A stretch of 64,000 nt of DNA from Cellvibrio sp. OA-2007 (GTDB taxonomy: Bacteria > Pseudomonadota > Gammaproteobacteria > Pseudomonadales > Cellvibrionaceae), in NCBI RefSeq assembly GCF_000953825.1, contig NZ_BBUL01000085.1:62001-126000 (forward strand). Direction: 5' to 3'. How positions within the stretch are numbered: the stretch's first letter is position 1; each line of letters opens with the position of its first letter. The notes under the pieces were generated by a model. The model saw nothing but the letters and a program-made list of their open reading frames with translations, searched no databases and was not told the origin of the DNA. Made by a program: the position numbers and the translations under genes. Shown one piece after another: positions 1 to 10,016 of the stretch.

Positions 1-926
1 GCTGTACTCACTTGTTGCCCGGCTTGATACAGCGGAGTGGTTTGGAAATAGCGGAAACCGTAGGCCAATAGTTTTTGTGTTTCTGCCGCGCGCGCGCTTT
101 CACTGGCAGTGCCCATTACCACCGCAATAAAACGGGTATTTTCACGTTTGGATGACGCCACCAAACAATAGCCAGCTTCTTCTGTGTGACCGGTTTTTAA
201 GCCATCGACGGTCTCGTCGCGGTTCAACAATAAATTGCGATTAGGCTGGCGAATATTGTTATAGAAAAAATATTTTTCAGCGTACAGAGGATAGTGTGAA
301 GGATGGTCATTGATAATCGCCCGCGCGAGCACCGCCAAATCTTTTGCCGTGGTTAAATGGCCATCTGCAGGCCAGCCGGTTGAGTTTTCAAAATGGGTAT
401 TGGTCATGCCCAACTGCGCGGCTTTTTGATTCATCAAATCGACAAATGCGTCTTCATTGCCGGAGACATATTCTGCGAGAGCAACCGAAGCATCATTACC
501 TGATTGAATGATCACACCGCGCAACAAATCAATAACGGAAACTTGGGTACCCTCTCTGATATACATGCGCGAACCGCCCATCTTCCAGGCTTTTACGCTG
601 ATATTCACCATGGCGTCTTCCGTGATACGCCCTTTCTCAATTTCGTCGACCACCAAATAACTGGTCATCATTTTAGTCAAACTGGCCGGAGGCAAACGCT
701 CTTCGGAATTGCTTTCGGCCACAATATTGCCGGTGGTCGCATCAACCAAAATAAAACCGGTAGCAGCTAACTGAGGCGCAGCAGGAATGACCGTAGGCTT
801 TTGTTCGACTACTTGGCCCGGTGTAGGGGTGGGCAACACTGCAGAGGGGATGGGGGCACCAGATTGCTGGGCAAAGGTTAAACCGGAACTGGCCAGCAAC
901 ATGCAGGCAAATAAATTTTTAATCAT
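1..926 (-). CDS. dacA: D-alanyl-D-alanine carboxypeptidase (PBP5/6 type), C-terminus outside window
   Basis: This is a periplasmic low-molecular-weight penicillin-binding protein that trims the terminal D-Ala from peptidoglycan pentapeptides. The ATG is at 926 and the frame runs open to the window edge (308 codons), so the C-terminal membrane-anchor part is missing from view. A signal peptide (MIKNLFACMLLASSGLTFA) is followed by a Pro-rich spacer. All three active-site motifs of the family are readable: SLTK (SxxK), SGN and KTG. It is the last gene of the mrdA-rodA-mltB-rlpA-dacA run, about 110 bp after rlpA, which is the usual pseudomonad order. Identity is secure; only the 3' end is unseen. 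Confidence 0.95.
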   Translation of the reverse strand, partial: MIKNLFACMLLASSGLTFAQQSGAPIPSAVLPTPTPGQVVEQKPTVIPAAPQLAATGFILVDATTGNIVAESNSEERLPPASLTKMMTSYLVVDEIEKGRITEDAMVNISVKAWKMGGSRMYIREGTQVSVIDLLRGVIIQSGNDASVALAEYVSGNEDAFVDLMNQKAAQLGMTNTHFENSTGWPADGHLTTAKDLAVLARAIINDHPSHYPLYAEKYFFYNNIRQPNRNLLLNRDETVDGLKTGHTEEAGYCLVASSKRENTRFIAVVMGTASESARAAETQKLLAYGFRYFQTTPLYQAGQQVST

Positions 927-1037
927 GGCGATTAACACTCTGTAAAACGAAATAAGAAAGGAAGGTTGATAGGTGAATTGTAACAATAAAGTAGCGGCGT
1001 GAATCAAACCTGAACCTCAACTGCTACCAGTATTAAG

Positions 1038-1943
1038 TTACTGATACACCACATGCGCTTGAAAAATTTTAATGCGCGTTAATTGATCCCGTGCATTTTG
1101 CAAACTCTTTGCATCTTTAAACGGACCAACACGAACCCGATGCACTTGTTTGGGTTGCGCAACCGAATGAATAGTAACCGGATAAGTTAAATTACTACCC
1201 AGACTCGCAGCAAATTGTTGCGCAGAAGTTTTTTGACTAAAGGCGCCAACTTGTAAATAGGTACCCTCAGGTAATGCCGGTTCAATATGTGCGGGGGTTT
1301 TGTTATCGGCGCGACGCGGAATAGGCGCCGCATCACCAGGCAGTGCAATTTCTACCTCAACTCGCCCTGTTCCGGTTTTGTGAATACCAATACGCTGGGC
1401 TGCGGCATAACTCAGATCGATAATGCGCCCTTGATGAAACGGGCCACGATCATTAATGCGCACTACTACACTTTTACCATTATCCAAATTGGTCACTCGC
1501 ACATAGGATGGAATAGGCAAGGTTTTATGCGCGCCGGTCATAGCATACATATCGTAACGCTCACCATTGGAGGTGTTGTAGCCATTAAATTTATTGCCGT
1601 ACCAGGATGCATAACCGCGTTCGCGATAAGCACTTTCATCCTCAATCAAGTGATAGGTTTTGCCCAGCACAGTGTAGGGATTTTTATTACCGGCACGTGT
1701 GCGCGTTTCATAGCGCGGTACGGCATCGGGCACGTGGGATAAATCTATATCTTCATCGGGCCCAAAATCTTTATCGTGTGAATAGCGACCATCATTGGGA
1801 TTATAGGGCGCATTGGGTTTAGTTGATGTTGCTGGCTTTTGTTTAGTGCCCGAACAAGCCGCTAAAAAAACACAACAGATAAACACCAACAGGATATTTA
1901 TTGTTTGCACTCTGGGCGCAGCGGCTCGGGCGATGAATAGCAT
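1038..1943 (-). CDS. rlpA: RlpA-family septal ring lytic transglycosylase lipoprotein
   Basis: RlpA cleaves denuded glycan strands at the septum. The 301-residue product has an N-terminal hydrophobic segment ending in the lipobox LAAC (Cys30), which predicts an outer-membrane lipoprotein. The double-psi beta-barrel domain follows (GYASWYGNKFNG and VVVRINDRGPF motifs), and a C-terminal SPOR domain (YLQVGAFSQK to the end) would bind denuded peptidoglycan. The start overlaps the mltB stop by one base (TAATG), so translation is probably coupled. Family membership is clear from motifs and gene order. Confidence 0.95.
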   Translation of the reverse strand: MLFIARAAAPRVQTINILLVFICCVFLAACSGTKQKPATSTKPNAPYNPNDGRYSHDKDFGPDEDIDLSHVPDAVPRYETRTRAGNKNPYTVLGKTYHLIEDESAYRERGYASWYGNKFNGYNTSNGERYDMYAMTGAHKTLPIPSYVRVTNLDNGKSVVVRINDRGPFHQGRIIDLSYAAAQRIGIHKTGTGRVEVEIALPGDAAPIPRRADNKTPAHIEPALPEGTYLQVGAFSQKTSAQQFAASLGSNLTYPVTIHSVAQPKQVHRVRVGPFKDAKSLQNARDQLTRIKIFQAHVVYQ

Positions 1944-2983
1944 TAGTGCGAAGCTCCCGCTATTTTTTTAGTGGTTTTTTGCATTGCCTGTTTGATTTCC
2001 AGGCTCAGATCGTACACCGCCATGGCGTACATAGGGCTGCGATTGTAACGGGTGATGGTATAAAAATTTTGCAGGCCTAACCAATATTCCAAGCCCTTCG
2101 CACCATCAAATTCAATGGCAATAGCCGGAGTGCGGCTAGCAATATTTTGGGTGGGAGCAACACCGGCTTTTTTCCAATCACCCACATTCATAGTGGGTTG
2201 CACTACTGTATTGAATGACTCATTAGCCAGTAGTGCTGCGCGCGGTTTGGTTAACTTTGCTGGCACCACAACCGCCTTGCCAGTTTGCCAGCCGTGCTGT
2301 TTAAAATAATTGGCCACACTGCCAATCGCATCAGTTGGGTTGTTCCAGATGTCGGTAAAACCATCACCACTAAAATCTACCGCGTAATTGCGATAGCTGG
2401 ACGGCATAAATTGACCGTAACCCATTGCGCCAGCGTAAGAACCTTTGAATTCCAGCGGGTTGTGTTTTTGCTCGCGGGTGAGAATAAAGTAATTCACCAA
2501 TTCCGAGCGGAAAAACGGCGCGCGCGGTGGGTAATCAAACGCCAGCGTAGTAAGTGCGTCGATCACATACCAGCTGCCGGTATTTTTACCGTAGTTAGTT
2601 TCCACACCGATAATCGCCACAATAATTTCTGCCGGTACACCGTACTGTTTTTCTGCGCGCGCCAGTGCAGCGCGATGCTCACTCCAAAATGCGACACCAT
2701 TTGTAATGCGCATGGGTACGATAAAAATGGGGCGATACTCTTTCCAGGTTTTGGATTTTTCTGCGGGGCGCGCGATTGCATCCAGAATCGGTTGGCGTTT
2801 TTGCGCTTTGCTTAATATCTGATTCACATACCCGGCGCTAAAGCCGTGCTGCTGCACCATTTCATCGACAAATGCACCCGCTAATGGATGCTGGCTGTAA
2901 TCAGCTGCCGCGACAAAACTGAAACCCAAACCTGCAATAACACCCAAGCAGTGTTTGGAAAAACTGTGACAAAAAGACAGCAT
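1943..2983 (-). CDS. mltB: Lytic murein transglycosylase B
   Basis: MltB cleaves the MurNAc-GlcNAc bond with formation of an anhydro end. The protein (346 aa) has an N-terminal hydrophobic signal ending near FSFVAAA; I see no clear lipobox, so it may be a soluble periplasmic form. The SLT/goose-lysozyme-type domain shows GVETNYGKNTG, whose Glu is the expected catalytic acid, and AMGYGQFMPSSY. It lies between rodA and rlpA on the same strand and overlaps rlpA by one base. Confidence 0.95.
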   Translation of the reverse strand: MLSFCHSFSKHCLGVIAGLGFSFVAAADYSQHPLAGAFVDEMVQQHGFSAGYVNQILSKAQKRQPILDAIARPAEKSKTWKEYRPIFIVPMRITNGVAFWSEHRAALARAEKQYGVPAEIIVAIIGVETNYGKNTGSWYVIDALTTLAFDYPPRAPFFRSELVNYFILTREQKHNPLEFKGSYAGAMGYGQFMPSSYRNYAVDFSGDGFTDIWNNPTDAIGSVANYFKQHGWQTGKAVVVPAKLTKPRAALLANESFNTVVQPTMNVGDWKKAGVAPTQNIASRTPAIAIEFDGAKGLEYWLGLQNFYTITRYNRSPMYAMAVYDLSLEIKQAMQKTTKKIAGASH

Positions 2984-3002
2984 AAAACCTCATTGTTAAA
3001 CG

Positions 3003-4157
3003 TTAAGCTTGGGGGGTCATTACCCGCTTTTTCTCGGTGGAGATGGCCATCAATAAACCAAATCCCGCAAAAAGCGCAACAATTGCCGTACCGCCCTGAC
3101 TAATTAATGGCAAGGGTACACCTACCACTGGCAGCATGCCGGATACCATACCCATATTAACGAAGACATAAACAAAAAAAGTGGAACTCACTGCTGCCGC
3201 CAGCAATCGCCCAAAACTATTTTGCGAATTCACCGCAATCATCAAGCCGCGAACAATCACCATGGTGTAGATGGTCAGCAGCAAAATGACACCGAGCAAG
3301 CCAAACTCTTCCGACATCACCGCAATAATAAAATCTGTATGCCCCTCGGGCAGAAAATCCAAACGCGATTGAGTGCCCTCCATCCACCCCTTACCCGACA
3401 GGCCGCCCGAGCCTATTGCCGTCTTGGACTGGATAATGTTCCAACCGGTTCCCAGTGGATCTTGCGTGGGGTCAAGCATGGTCAACACGCGCTGGCGCTG
3501 ATAATCGTGCAGCATAAAATGCCAAATCGGCCAGAGACTAGCGCTAAACAATACTACTGCGACCATGATGTAACGCCAGAGCAGACCGGAAAAAAACAAC
3601 ACCATAAGACCTGAGGTTGCCACCAAAATAGAAGTACCCAAATCAGGCTGTTCGATGATTAGTGCAGTGGGCAAGCCAATCAACCCCAGCACCACCATCA
3701 CCTGCATAAAACGCGGCGGCATAAAACCGCGACTGAGATAAGCAGCAATAGTAATCGGCATCGCCAGTTTCATCACTTCCGATGGCTGAAAGCGGAAACT
3801 GCCAATCTGCAGCCAACGCTGTGCCCCCATAGATATTTCACCAAAAACGGTTACCGCCACTAACAGTAATACACCACCGGTATAGGCAAACGGAGCCATA
3901 CGCCGCATAAACTCGACCGGAATTTGCGCAACGATAAACATGGTGATGTAGGCAACCATAAAAAAGCCGGCTTGCTTCTCCACGCTTGGCAAATGGTGGC
4001 CGCTAGCGCTGTAGAGCACCGTCAGGCCAATCACGGTGAGTAACATCAACAATAGCAACAAGAAAAAATCGATATGCAATCGCTCGGCGAGACGCGCGCG
4101 ACGACTAAACGCACTCGCCGCTTCCGGCATCCGCCGCAGAAAGTCCTGCTTACTCAT
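3003..4157 (-). CDS. rodA: Rod shape-determining SEDS glycosyltransferase RodA
   Basis: RodA polymerises glycan strands from lipid II as the partner of PBP2 in the elongasome. The 384-residue product is strongly hydrophobic with about ten membrane segments and the SEDS signatures QPDLGTS, GSGGLSGKGW, FLPEGHTDFI and PLPLISQGGT. It overlaps the 3' end of mrdA by 8 bases, consistent with coupled synthesis of the transpeptidase and the polymerase. The length is normal for the family. Confidence 0.97.
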   Translation of the reverse strand: MSKQDFLRRMPEAASAFSRRARLAERLHIDFFLLLLLMLLTVIGLTVLYSASGHHLPSVEKQAGFFMVAYITMFIVAQIPVEFMRRMAPFAYTGGVLLLVAVTVFGEISMGAQRWLQIGSFRFQPSEVMKLAMPITIAAYLSRGFMPPRFMQVMVVLGLIGLPTALIIEQPDLGTSILVATSGLMVLFFSGLLWRYIMVAVVLFSASLWPIWHFMLHDYQRQRVLTMLDPTQDPLGTGWNIIQSKTAIGSGGLSGKGWMEGTQSRLDFLPEGHTDFIIAVMSEEFGLLGVILLLTIYTMVIVRGLMIAVNSQNSFGRLLAAAVSSTFFVYVFVNMGMVSGMLPVVGVPLPLISQGGTAIVALFAGFGLLMAISTEKKRVMTPQA

Positions 4158-6180
4158 TACCAGCTCCTGACCCAGTGGTGGCAGCTGCCGACGAAGACGC
4201 CGCCGCTTTTGCCGCGTCGCCTGCCTCTTTGGCTAAGCGCACGGCTTTGCGTTCGGCGATATAGTTATTGGCACGTTTGATAATTGCGGCGTGATGGAAA
4301 CCCACCGGTGGGACAAATTCATCAGCAGCGAGGTAATAACCCAGAATATGTGCATCCATCATTGCCCGCGCAACGGGTGCTGCCTGGCTCGACCCCCCCT
4401 CGGCATTTTCCAACATAACGGCGACTGCAATTTGCGGCGCCTCAACTGGCGCAAAAGCGACAAACAGGGCGTGATCGCGATGGCGCTCCTTTAGCATCGC
4501 CGAGTTGTATTTGGCGTTTTGTGCAATCGCGACTACCTGCGCAGTACCCGATTTGCCCGCCATGCGGTACTCGGCGCGATCCGATGCTTTGCGTGCAGTT
4601 CCGCGCGCACCGTGCATTACCTCTTCCATACCGCCGATAACCGCATCCCAATACTCAGGCTTGGTATCAAACACTTCCTCGATGATGGGTTCTTGTACTT
4701 TATCGCCGATCCTCTGGATAAATTGTGGCCGAAAGCGGGTGCCGCGGTTGGCAATAGTGCTGGTCATCACCGCCAGCTGCATAGGGGTTGCCAGCATATT
4801 GCCCTGACCAATGGAAATATTGACCGTATCGCCCGGGTACCAGGCCTCGCGCCTGGCGGCACGCTTCCATTCGCGCGATGGCCAAATACCTTTGCGCTCA
4901 TGGGGGATATCAATGCCGGTGAGTATGCCCATGCCAAAGTAATGACCATATTCGCTGATTTTATCGATCCCCATACGATTGCCTAGATCCCAGAAATAGG
5001 TATCGCAGGATTGGGAAATAGCCACCTTCAGGTCGACACGGCCATGGCCGCCACCGGTTTTGGCCAGACTCCAGTCGCGCCACAAACGCGAGCTGCCGGG
5101 AAGGGTAAACACCCCGCGGTCAGAAATTGCGCGGTGCACATCGGTAAAGCCAGAGTCCAGTCCCGCCATGCCCAGAGCCGGTTTTACCGTCGACCCGGGC
5201 GGATATTGCGCCTGCAAAAAACGGTTAAACAGCGGTGTGTCTATATCTTCATTAAGGTTTTTGTAATCGCGATAACTAATGCCCGTCACAAAAAGATTCG
5301 GGTCAAACCCGGGGTAGCTCACCGCCGCCAATACCCCACCGGTCTTAACATCAATCGCCACCACCGCACCACGGCGACCGCGCATGGCGGCCACGGCAGT
5401 CTCTTGCAGACGTGAATCCAAATGCAGGCGTAAATCGCTGCCCTGACGGGAGTCAATTCGATCTAAAATACGCATCACTCGACCGCGCGCATTGGTTTCC
5501 ACGTTCTGGCTGCCCACCTCACCCAACAACACATCTTCGTAGCTCGCCTCTATGCCACTTTTACCAATGGCATGGGTTCCGGCATAACGCTGTATTTGCT
5601 CGGCAGTAAAGGCATTTACATCCCGCTCACTGATGCGCCCGGTATAACCAATTACATGGGCGAACATATCAGCGTAGGGATAATTGCGCACCAGCTCAGC
5701 GTTCACCTCTACGCCTTCAAGCAAATGCTGATTGACCGCCAACTTGGCTATTTCATCTTCGGTGAGACGATAGCGCAAAGGCACAGGGTCGAGTTTATGG
5801 CGGCGCTGTTTTTGGGCTTTATAAAACTTGCCCAAGTCCGAAGGGCTAATTTCAATCAGCGTTTTGAGCAGTTCAATCGTATTGTTTAATTCAGTGGTGT
5901 CAGCACTGACCACCGAGAGCGTGAAACTCGCTTTGTTGTCAGCCAGCAGCTCGCCATTGCGATCAAAAATAAGCCCGCGGGTTGGTGGCACCGGCTGTAC
6001 ATGTACGCGGTTGCGATCAGATTGAGTGGCGTATTCTTCGTAGTTAACGATTTGTAAATCGTAATAGCGATAAAGCAAGGTGGAGGCAAGCAGGAGCATA
6101 AACCCGGCCATCACCAGGATGCGGCTGCGAAATATTTTTGCCTCGCGCTGGTGATCTTTAAACTGATGGGAATCTTGCAT
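4150..6180 (-). CDS. mrdA: Penicillin-binding protein 2 (elongation transpeptidase)
   Basis: This is the class B transpeptidase that cross-links side-wall peptidoglycan with RodA. The 676-residue protein has a short cytoplasmic tail, one membrane segment (about residues 20-38), a dimerisation domain and a transpeptidase domain. Active-site motifs are visible: STVK at 330-333 (nucleophile Ser330), SCD near 391-393 and KSGT at 543-546. The C-terminus is an Ala/Ser-rich tail. It follows rlmH by about 70 bp and overlaps rodA. Confidence 0.97.
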   Translation of the reverse strand: MQDSHQFKDHQREAKIFRSRILVMAGFMLLLASTLLYRYYDLQIVNYEEYATQSDRNRVHVQPVPPTRGLIFDRNGELLADNKASFTLSVVSADTTELNNTIELLKTLIEISPSDLGKFYKAQKQRRHKLDPVPLRYRLTEDEIAKLAVNQHLLEGVEVNAELVRNYPYADMFAHVIGYTGRISERDVNAFTAEQIQRYAGTHAIGKSGIEASYEDVLLGEVGSQNVETNARGRVMRILDRIDSRQGSDLRLHLDSRLQETAVAAMRGRRGAVVAIDVKTGGVLAAVSYPGFDPNLFVTGISYRDYKNLNEDIDTPLFNRFLQAQYPPGSTVKPALGMAGLDSGFTDVHRAISDRGVFTLPGSSRLWRDWSLAKTGGGHGRVDLKVAISQSCDTYFWDLGNRMGIDKISEYGHYFGMGILTGIDIPHERKGIWPSREWKRAARREAWYPGDTVNISIGQGNMLATPMQLAVMTSTIANRGTRFRPQFIQRIGDKVQEPIIEEVFDTKPEYWDAVIGGMEEVMHGARGTARKASDRAEYRMAGKSGTAQVVAIAQNAKYNSAMLKERHRDHALFVAFAPVEAPQIAVAVMLENAEGGSSQAAPVARAMMDAHILGYYLAADEFVPPVGFHHAAIIKRANNYIAERKAVRLAKEAGDAAKAAASSSAAATTGSGAGNE

Positions 6181-6250
6181 GCTCAGGCCAGAAACTCGTG
6201 TAGATCAAGGTTGATGTGATTGTCGTCTGTTTTGGTTATTGGCCAAACGC

Positions 6251-6727
6251 TTATTTGTGGTACGGATGGTTTTGCAAAATTGTACAGGCGCGATAGAGTT
6301 GCTCGATGACTAAAATACGCACCAGTGGATGGGGCAAGGTCAAAGGCGATAGCGACCATTTAATCTTTGCCAGCGCCGAACATCCAGGCGCGAGCCCATC
6401 GGGGCCGCCAATTAATAGCGAATAATTGGCGCCGCTCATTTTCCAGCCCGCCAGATTTTCAGCCAGCTGCTCGGTACTCCAAGGCTTGCCTTTGACCTCA
6501 AGGGCGATGACTTGTTCGTCTTTGCCGCCCTTTTCAATCATGGCCAGCATTGCCTCGCCTTCTTTTTCCATCGCTTTGGCGATATCGCTATTTTTGCTGC
6601 GCTGGGCGAGCGGCAATTCCACCATTTCCACAGTGACATCACGCGGCATACGCTTGGCATACTCCGCATAACCCGCTTCCACCCAGTCGGGCATTTTGGT
6701 GCCGACAGCAATAATACGAATGCGCAT
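6251..6727 (-). CDS. rlmH: 23S rRNA (pseudouridine1915-N3)-methyltransferase RlmH
   Basis: RlmH is a SPOUT-fold methyltransferase that methylates pseudouridine 1915 in helix 69 of 23S rRNA, using SAM. The 158-aa length is typical. The family motifs LLIGGPDGL and the C-terminal [17 protein letters not shown] trefoil-knot segment are present. It sits 27 bp downstream of rsfS and upstream of mrdA, the standard order in pseudomonads. Confidence 0.96.
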   Translation of the reverse strand: MRIRIIAVGTKMPDWVEAGYAEYAKRMPRDVTVEMVELPLAQRSKNSDIAKAMEKEGEAMLAMIEKGGKDEQVIALEVKGKPWSTEQLAENLAGWKMSGANYSLLIGGPDGLAPGCSALAKIKWSLSPLTLPHPLVRILVIEQLYRACTILQNHPYHK

Positions 6728-6754
6728 AACCGCTATTTACTCACCGCAAACCAA

Positions 6755-7087
6755 TTAAACGCGGCTAGCCGGTTTCATTGACCAGAGTTTTTCTAACTCG
6801 TAATAATCGCGCGCTTCCTGCTGCATCACATGTACTACGGTATCGCCGTAATCCACCAAGACCCAATCGCCGGTTTCCAAACCTTCAACACCCAGCGCGC
6901 GGAAGCCGGCTTTTTTGGTTTCTTCCACCAGATTTTCCGCGAGTGAACGCGAGTGACGGCTAGAGGTACCGCTGGCGATAATTAATGTATCCATTACATC
7001 GGAGAGTTCATGTACATCGAGCGTCACTATGTCTTTGCCTTTGAGGTTTTCAAGGGCGTTAATGATCGCTTTGTTTAAATCAGACAT
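6755..7087 (-). CDS. rsfS: Ribosomal silencing factor RsfS
   Basis: RsfS binds ribosomal protein L14 (uL14) on the large subunit and blocks subunit joining when nutrients run low. The 110-aa protein shows the DUF143 motifs KGKDIVTLDVHELSDVMD, IASGTSSRHSRSLAENL and GLETGDWVLVDYGDTVVHVM. It lies between nadD and rlmH on the minus strand, as in most gammaproteobacteria. Confidence 0.96.
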   Translation of the reverse strand: MSDLNKAIINALENLKGKDIVTLDVHELSDVMDTLIIASGTSSRHSRSLAENLVEETKKAGFRALGVEGLETGDWVLVDYGDTVVHVMQQEARDYYELEKLWSMKPASRV

Positions 7088-7161
7088 TCAGTTACCTATT
7101 AATAAAAATGCAAACAATAAAAATAATAAAAAATTCAAAAATAACGATAAAAATGTGCCGC

Positions 7162-7797
7162 CTATTGATAGAGCTTATGGGCACTAATGTAATTCCACAC
7201 CCCGTCGGGCAGTAAAAACTGCGGCGAACTGCCCGCGTGAATCTGTGCGCGAATATCCGTGGCAGAGATAGGTAGCAACCGCTGCTCCAACAACACAATT
7301 GCACCAGCCGCTTGCTGGGCAATGGCATCAATGGGGCGGCGATGCACATTTAACAACTCCGCCACCGCACCGGACTCAGGTAAAAACCAACCCGGCCGCG
7401 CCACCACAACGATATGTGCCAACTGCAGCAGTTGCCCCCAGTTGTGCCAAGTGTCGAGCGTGGCAAAACTGTCCATGCCCATACACAAACACAGGCTAAC
7501 CTCAGCGCCGACTTCCGCGCGCAACTCACGCAGCGTGTCGTAAGTGTAAGAAGGTTTATCGCGCTGCAATTCGCGCTCATCTATTACCAGCTCCGCACAA
7601 TCCTGCAGCGCCAGTTTGAGCATTGCCACGCGCTCGTTTGCCGTCGCACCCGGTGTAGGGCGATGGGGTGGCAAATAGCAGGGCAACAAACGCATCTCAT
7701 CTAACTGCAACTGCTGTTTAAGCTCCAGCGCCATGCGCAAGTGGCCGATATGAATCGGGTCAAAGGTGCCGCCGAATATACCTATGCAGTTGCGCAT
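7162..7797 (-). CDS. nadD: Nicotinate-nucleotide adenylyltransferase
   Basis: NadD makes nicotinic acid adenine dinucleotide from NaMN and ATP in NAD synthesis. The N-terminal GGTFDPIHIGHLR contains the HxGH nucleotidyltransferase motif, and ISATDIR near the C-terminus matches the second ATP-binding motif (ISxTxxR). Length (211 aa) is usual. The ATG follows the proA stop by 6 bp, so the two are cotranscribed. About 75 AT-rich bases separate it from rsfS. Confidence 0.95.
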   Translation of the reverse strand: MRNCIGIFGGTFDPIHIGHLRMALELKQQLQLDEMRLLPCYLPPHRPTPGATANERVAMLKLALQDCAELVIDERELQRDKPSYTYDTLRELRAEVGAEVSLCLCMGMDSFATLDTWHNWGQLLQLAHIVVVARPGWFLPESGAVAELLNVHRRPIDAIAQQAAGAIVLLEQRLLPISATDIRAQIHAGSSPQFLLPDGVWNYISAHKLYQ

Positions 7798-7803
7798 GAG
7801 GGA

Positions 7804-9066
7804 TTAGGTGCGAACGTGTCCATCGCCAAACACCACCCATTTTTGCGAAGTCAGCCCTTCAAGGCCAACCGGGCCACGCGCATGGATTTTGTCGGTGGAG
7901 ATGCCAATCTCGGCGCCCAAGCCGTATTCAAAACCATCGGCAAAACGGGTGGATGCATTGACCATCACAGAGGCGGAATCCACTTCGGTGATAAAGCGGC
8001 GCGCGCGAGTGTAATCTTCGGTCACAATCGCATCGGTATGTTGCGAGCTGTATTGGTTGATGTGAGTTATGGCTTCATTCAAACCAGCGACAATTTTGAT
8101 CGACAAAATCGGCGCGAGATATTCCGTCGCCCAATCTTCATCGGTTGCAACATTCGCCGCAATCAAAGCGCGGGTCTTGTCATCGCCGCGCAGCTCCACC
8201 CCTTTTTCCGCGTAGGCGGCAGCGAGGCGCGGCAGAATGTGCGCGGCAACTTGTTCATTCACCAACAGAGTTTCCATCGCGTTACACACACCGTAGCGAT
8301 GGGTTTTGGCGTTCATGGCAACCGCAAAGGCTTTGTCCAAATCCGCTTTATCGTCGATATACACGTGGCAGATACCATCGAGGTGTTTGATCACGGGTAC
8401 TTTGGCATCATTGCTAATGCGCTCGATTAAACCTTTGCCGCCGCGCGGTACAATCACATCTACAAATTGCGGCATAGTGATCAGTTCACCCACTGCTGCG
8501 CGGTCAGTTGTACCTACGACTTGCACTACATCGGCAGGTAAACCAGCGGCTTTTAAACCTGCTTGCAAACAATTAGCGATGGCGCGGTTGGAGTGAATCG
8601 CCTCACTGCCGCCGCGTAAAATCGCCGCATTGCCCGACTTGAGGCACAAGCTGGCCGCATCGATTGTCACATTGGGGCGCGATTCGTAAATAATGCCCAC
8701 AACGCCGAGCGGTACGCGCATTTTGCCCACTTGAATACCACTGGGGCGATAGCTCATATCGGTAATTTCACCGCAGGGGTCGGCCAATCCGGCCACTTGG
8801 CGCAGACCTTCAATCATGCCGTCGATAGTCGCGGGCTTAACTGCCAAACGGTCGAGCATGGCGGCATCCAACCCATTGGCTTTACCGGCAGCCACATCTT
8901 TTTGGTTTTCAGACACCAGCGTAATACGGGATTTATCCAGCTCGTCGGCAATCGCGAGCAGCGCTTTATTTTTCAACGCGGTAGGTGCAGCGGCGATTAC
9001 GCGAGAGGCAAGGCGCGCTTTGCGGCCAAGTTCGGCCATATATTCTTTGACGTTCAATTCAGACAT
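7804..9066 (-). CDS. proA: Gamma-glutamyl phosphate reductase
   Basis: ProA reduces gamma-glutamyl phosphate to glutamate semialdehyde in proline synthesis, with NADPH. I chose the ATG at 9066 (product begins [18 protein letters not shown], 420 aa, the usual length); the frame is open further upstream but that extension is unlike the family. The catalytic Cys is in [23 protein letters not shown] and the C-terminal [20 protein letters not shown] are family signatures. It is the first gene of the minus-strand operon leading to nadD. Confidence 0.95.
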   Translation of the reverse strand: MSELNVKEYMAELGRKARLASRVIAAAPTALKNKALLAIADELDKSRITLVSENQKDVAAGKANGLDAAMLDRLAVKPATIDGMIEGLRQVAGLADPCGEITDMSYRPSGIQVGKMRVPLGVVGIIYESRPNVTIDAASLCLKSGNAAILRGGSEAIHSNRAIANCLQAGLKAAGLPADVVQVVGTTDRAAVGELITMPQFVDVIVPRGGKGLIERISNDAKVPVIKHLDGICHVYIDDKADLDKAFAVAMNAKTHRYGVCNAMETLLVNEQVAAHILPRLAAAYAEKGVELRGDDKTRALIAANVATDEDWATEYLAPILSIKIVAGLNEAITHINQYSSQHTDAIVTEDYTRARRFITEVDSASVMVNASTRFADGFEYGLGAEIGISTDKIHARGPVGLEGLTSQKWVVFGDGHVRT

Positions 9067-9341
9067 GAAACAACCTGTTGCGGGTAATTCGGAAAAAATG
9101 GCCGCGATTATAACCTGAGTTGTGCTCACTTTTGATGCCATTACTGGCTTTATTTCCGCGTTACTCATGCTTTGCATGGGTTATCGGTAGTGCATTTACG
9201 CTCAAGACCGGAATTTGAGCGTTGCGATGAAGAGCACAATTTTGCCTTGGCGGATTTCAGTTTTCATTCAGGCTGACAGGCATAGTCTGGTTTCACCCCC
9301 CGGAAAACGGGAGCCATTATTTACCAAAGGGGAAGACCATC

Positions 9342-9902
9342 ATGAAAAGCCTGTTACTCATCAGCACTTTGGCCAGCAGCCTGCTGCTGGCTAACAATGC
9401 CCTGGCTGATCGCGATTATCGCCACAAACACAAACATCACAAGCATCACCATCACACTTATCAGGTGGTTGAGTACACCGACTATGCGCGTGTTGTCTCC
9501 AGCAAACCCATTTATCGCACAGTGGCGGTAGAGGTTCCGGTGGACTCCTGCCGCGTAGAAACCCTGGCTTACAGCGAACGCCAGCGCGGTGGTGACTCCT
9601 TTAAGGGCACAGTTGTAGGCGGCTTGATTGGCGCCGCGATTGGCCATGAAGTGGGGCGCAACGGCCATGCGACCGCCGCGGGCGGTTTAATCGGCGCCGC
9701 CATTGGCAATGATGTCGCCGGCGGCAGCCGCCGTGTCACCCGCTATGAAGACCGCGAAGTGTGCACCACTCGCTACCGCACCGAATACGAGCGGCAGCTG
9801 GTCGGTTACGATGTAGCCTATCGCTATGATGGTCGCATCTATCACACCGAAACCCGCCATCACCCCGGCGACCGCATTGTACATAGCCGCGGCCGCCACT
9901 GA
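9342..9902 (+). CDS. Glycine-zipper 2TM-domain envelope protein
   Basis: The protein (186 aa) has a signal peptide (cleavage likely after NALA), a His/Lys-rich stretch (residues about 25-42), then a glycine-zipper 2TM domain in which GGLIGAAIG occurs twice (about residues 91-125). This is the Rickettsia 17-kDa surface antigen type, usually an outer-membrane or periplasmic protein. The His-rich stretch could bind metal ions, which is only an inference. An AAGGGGAAG ribosome site precedes the ATG. Its precise function is unknown. Confidence 0.85.
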   Translation: MKSLLLISTLASSLLLANNALADRDYRHKHKHHKHHHHTYQVVEYTDYARVVSSKPIYRTVAVEVPVDSCRVETLAYSERQRGGDSFKGTVVGGLIGAAIGHEVGRNGHATAAGGLIGAAIGNDVAGGSRRVTRYEDREVCTTRYRTEYERQLVGYDVAYRYDGRIYHTETRHHPGDRIVHSRGRH

Positions 9903-9931
9903 GTTAATGCACCCCCACTGCAAACGAATGA

Positions 9932-9954
9932 GCAAAGGTCAAATTGACCTTTGC
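9932..9954. promoter_or_regulatory. Perfect 11-bp inverted repeat upstream of the PepSY/phoPQ-like genes
   Basis: The arms GCAAAGGTCAA and TTGACCTTTGC are exact inverted copies around one central base. There is no clear U tract, so it is a weak terminator candidate for the glycine-zipper gene. The symmetry and location (about 60 bp before the PepSY gene) make an operator equally likely. Confidence 0.4.
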
Positions 9955-10016
9955 CTCAACACGGGCGATAGTGAAGGTGAAACCGCTAACTAAACGCCTT
10001 CTTGTTGGGATTTGCC

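Noticed and set aside
3222-3614. Plus-strand frames opposite rodA, mrdA and other minus-strand genes
   Set aside because: They are antisense shadows of clearly coding genes, with low-complexity or unusual composition and no ribosome sites.
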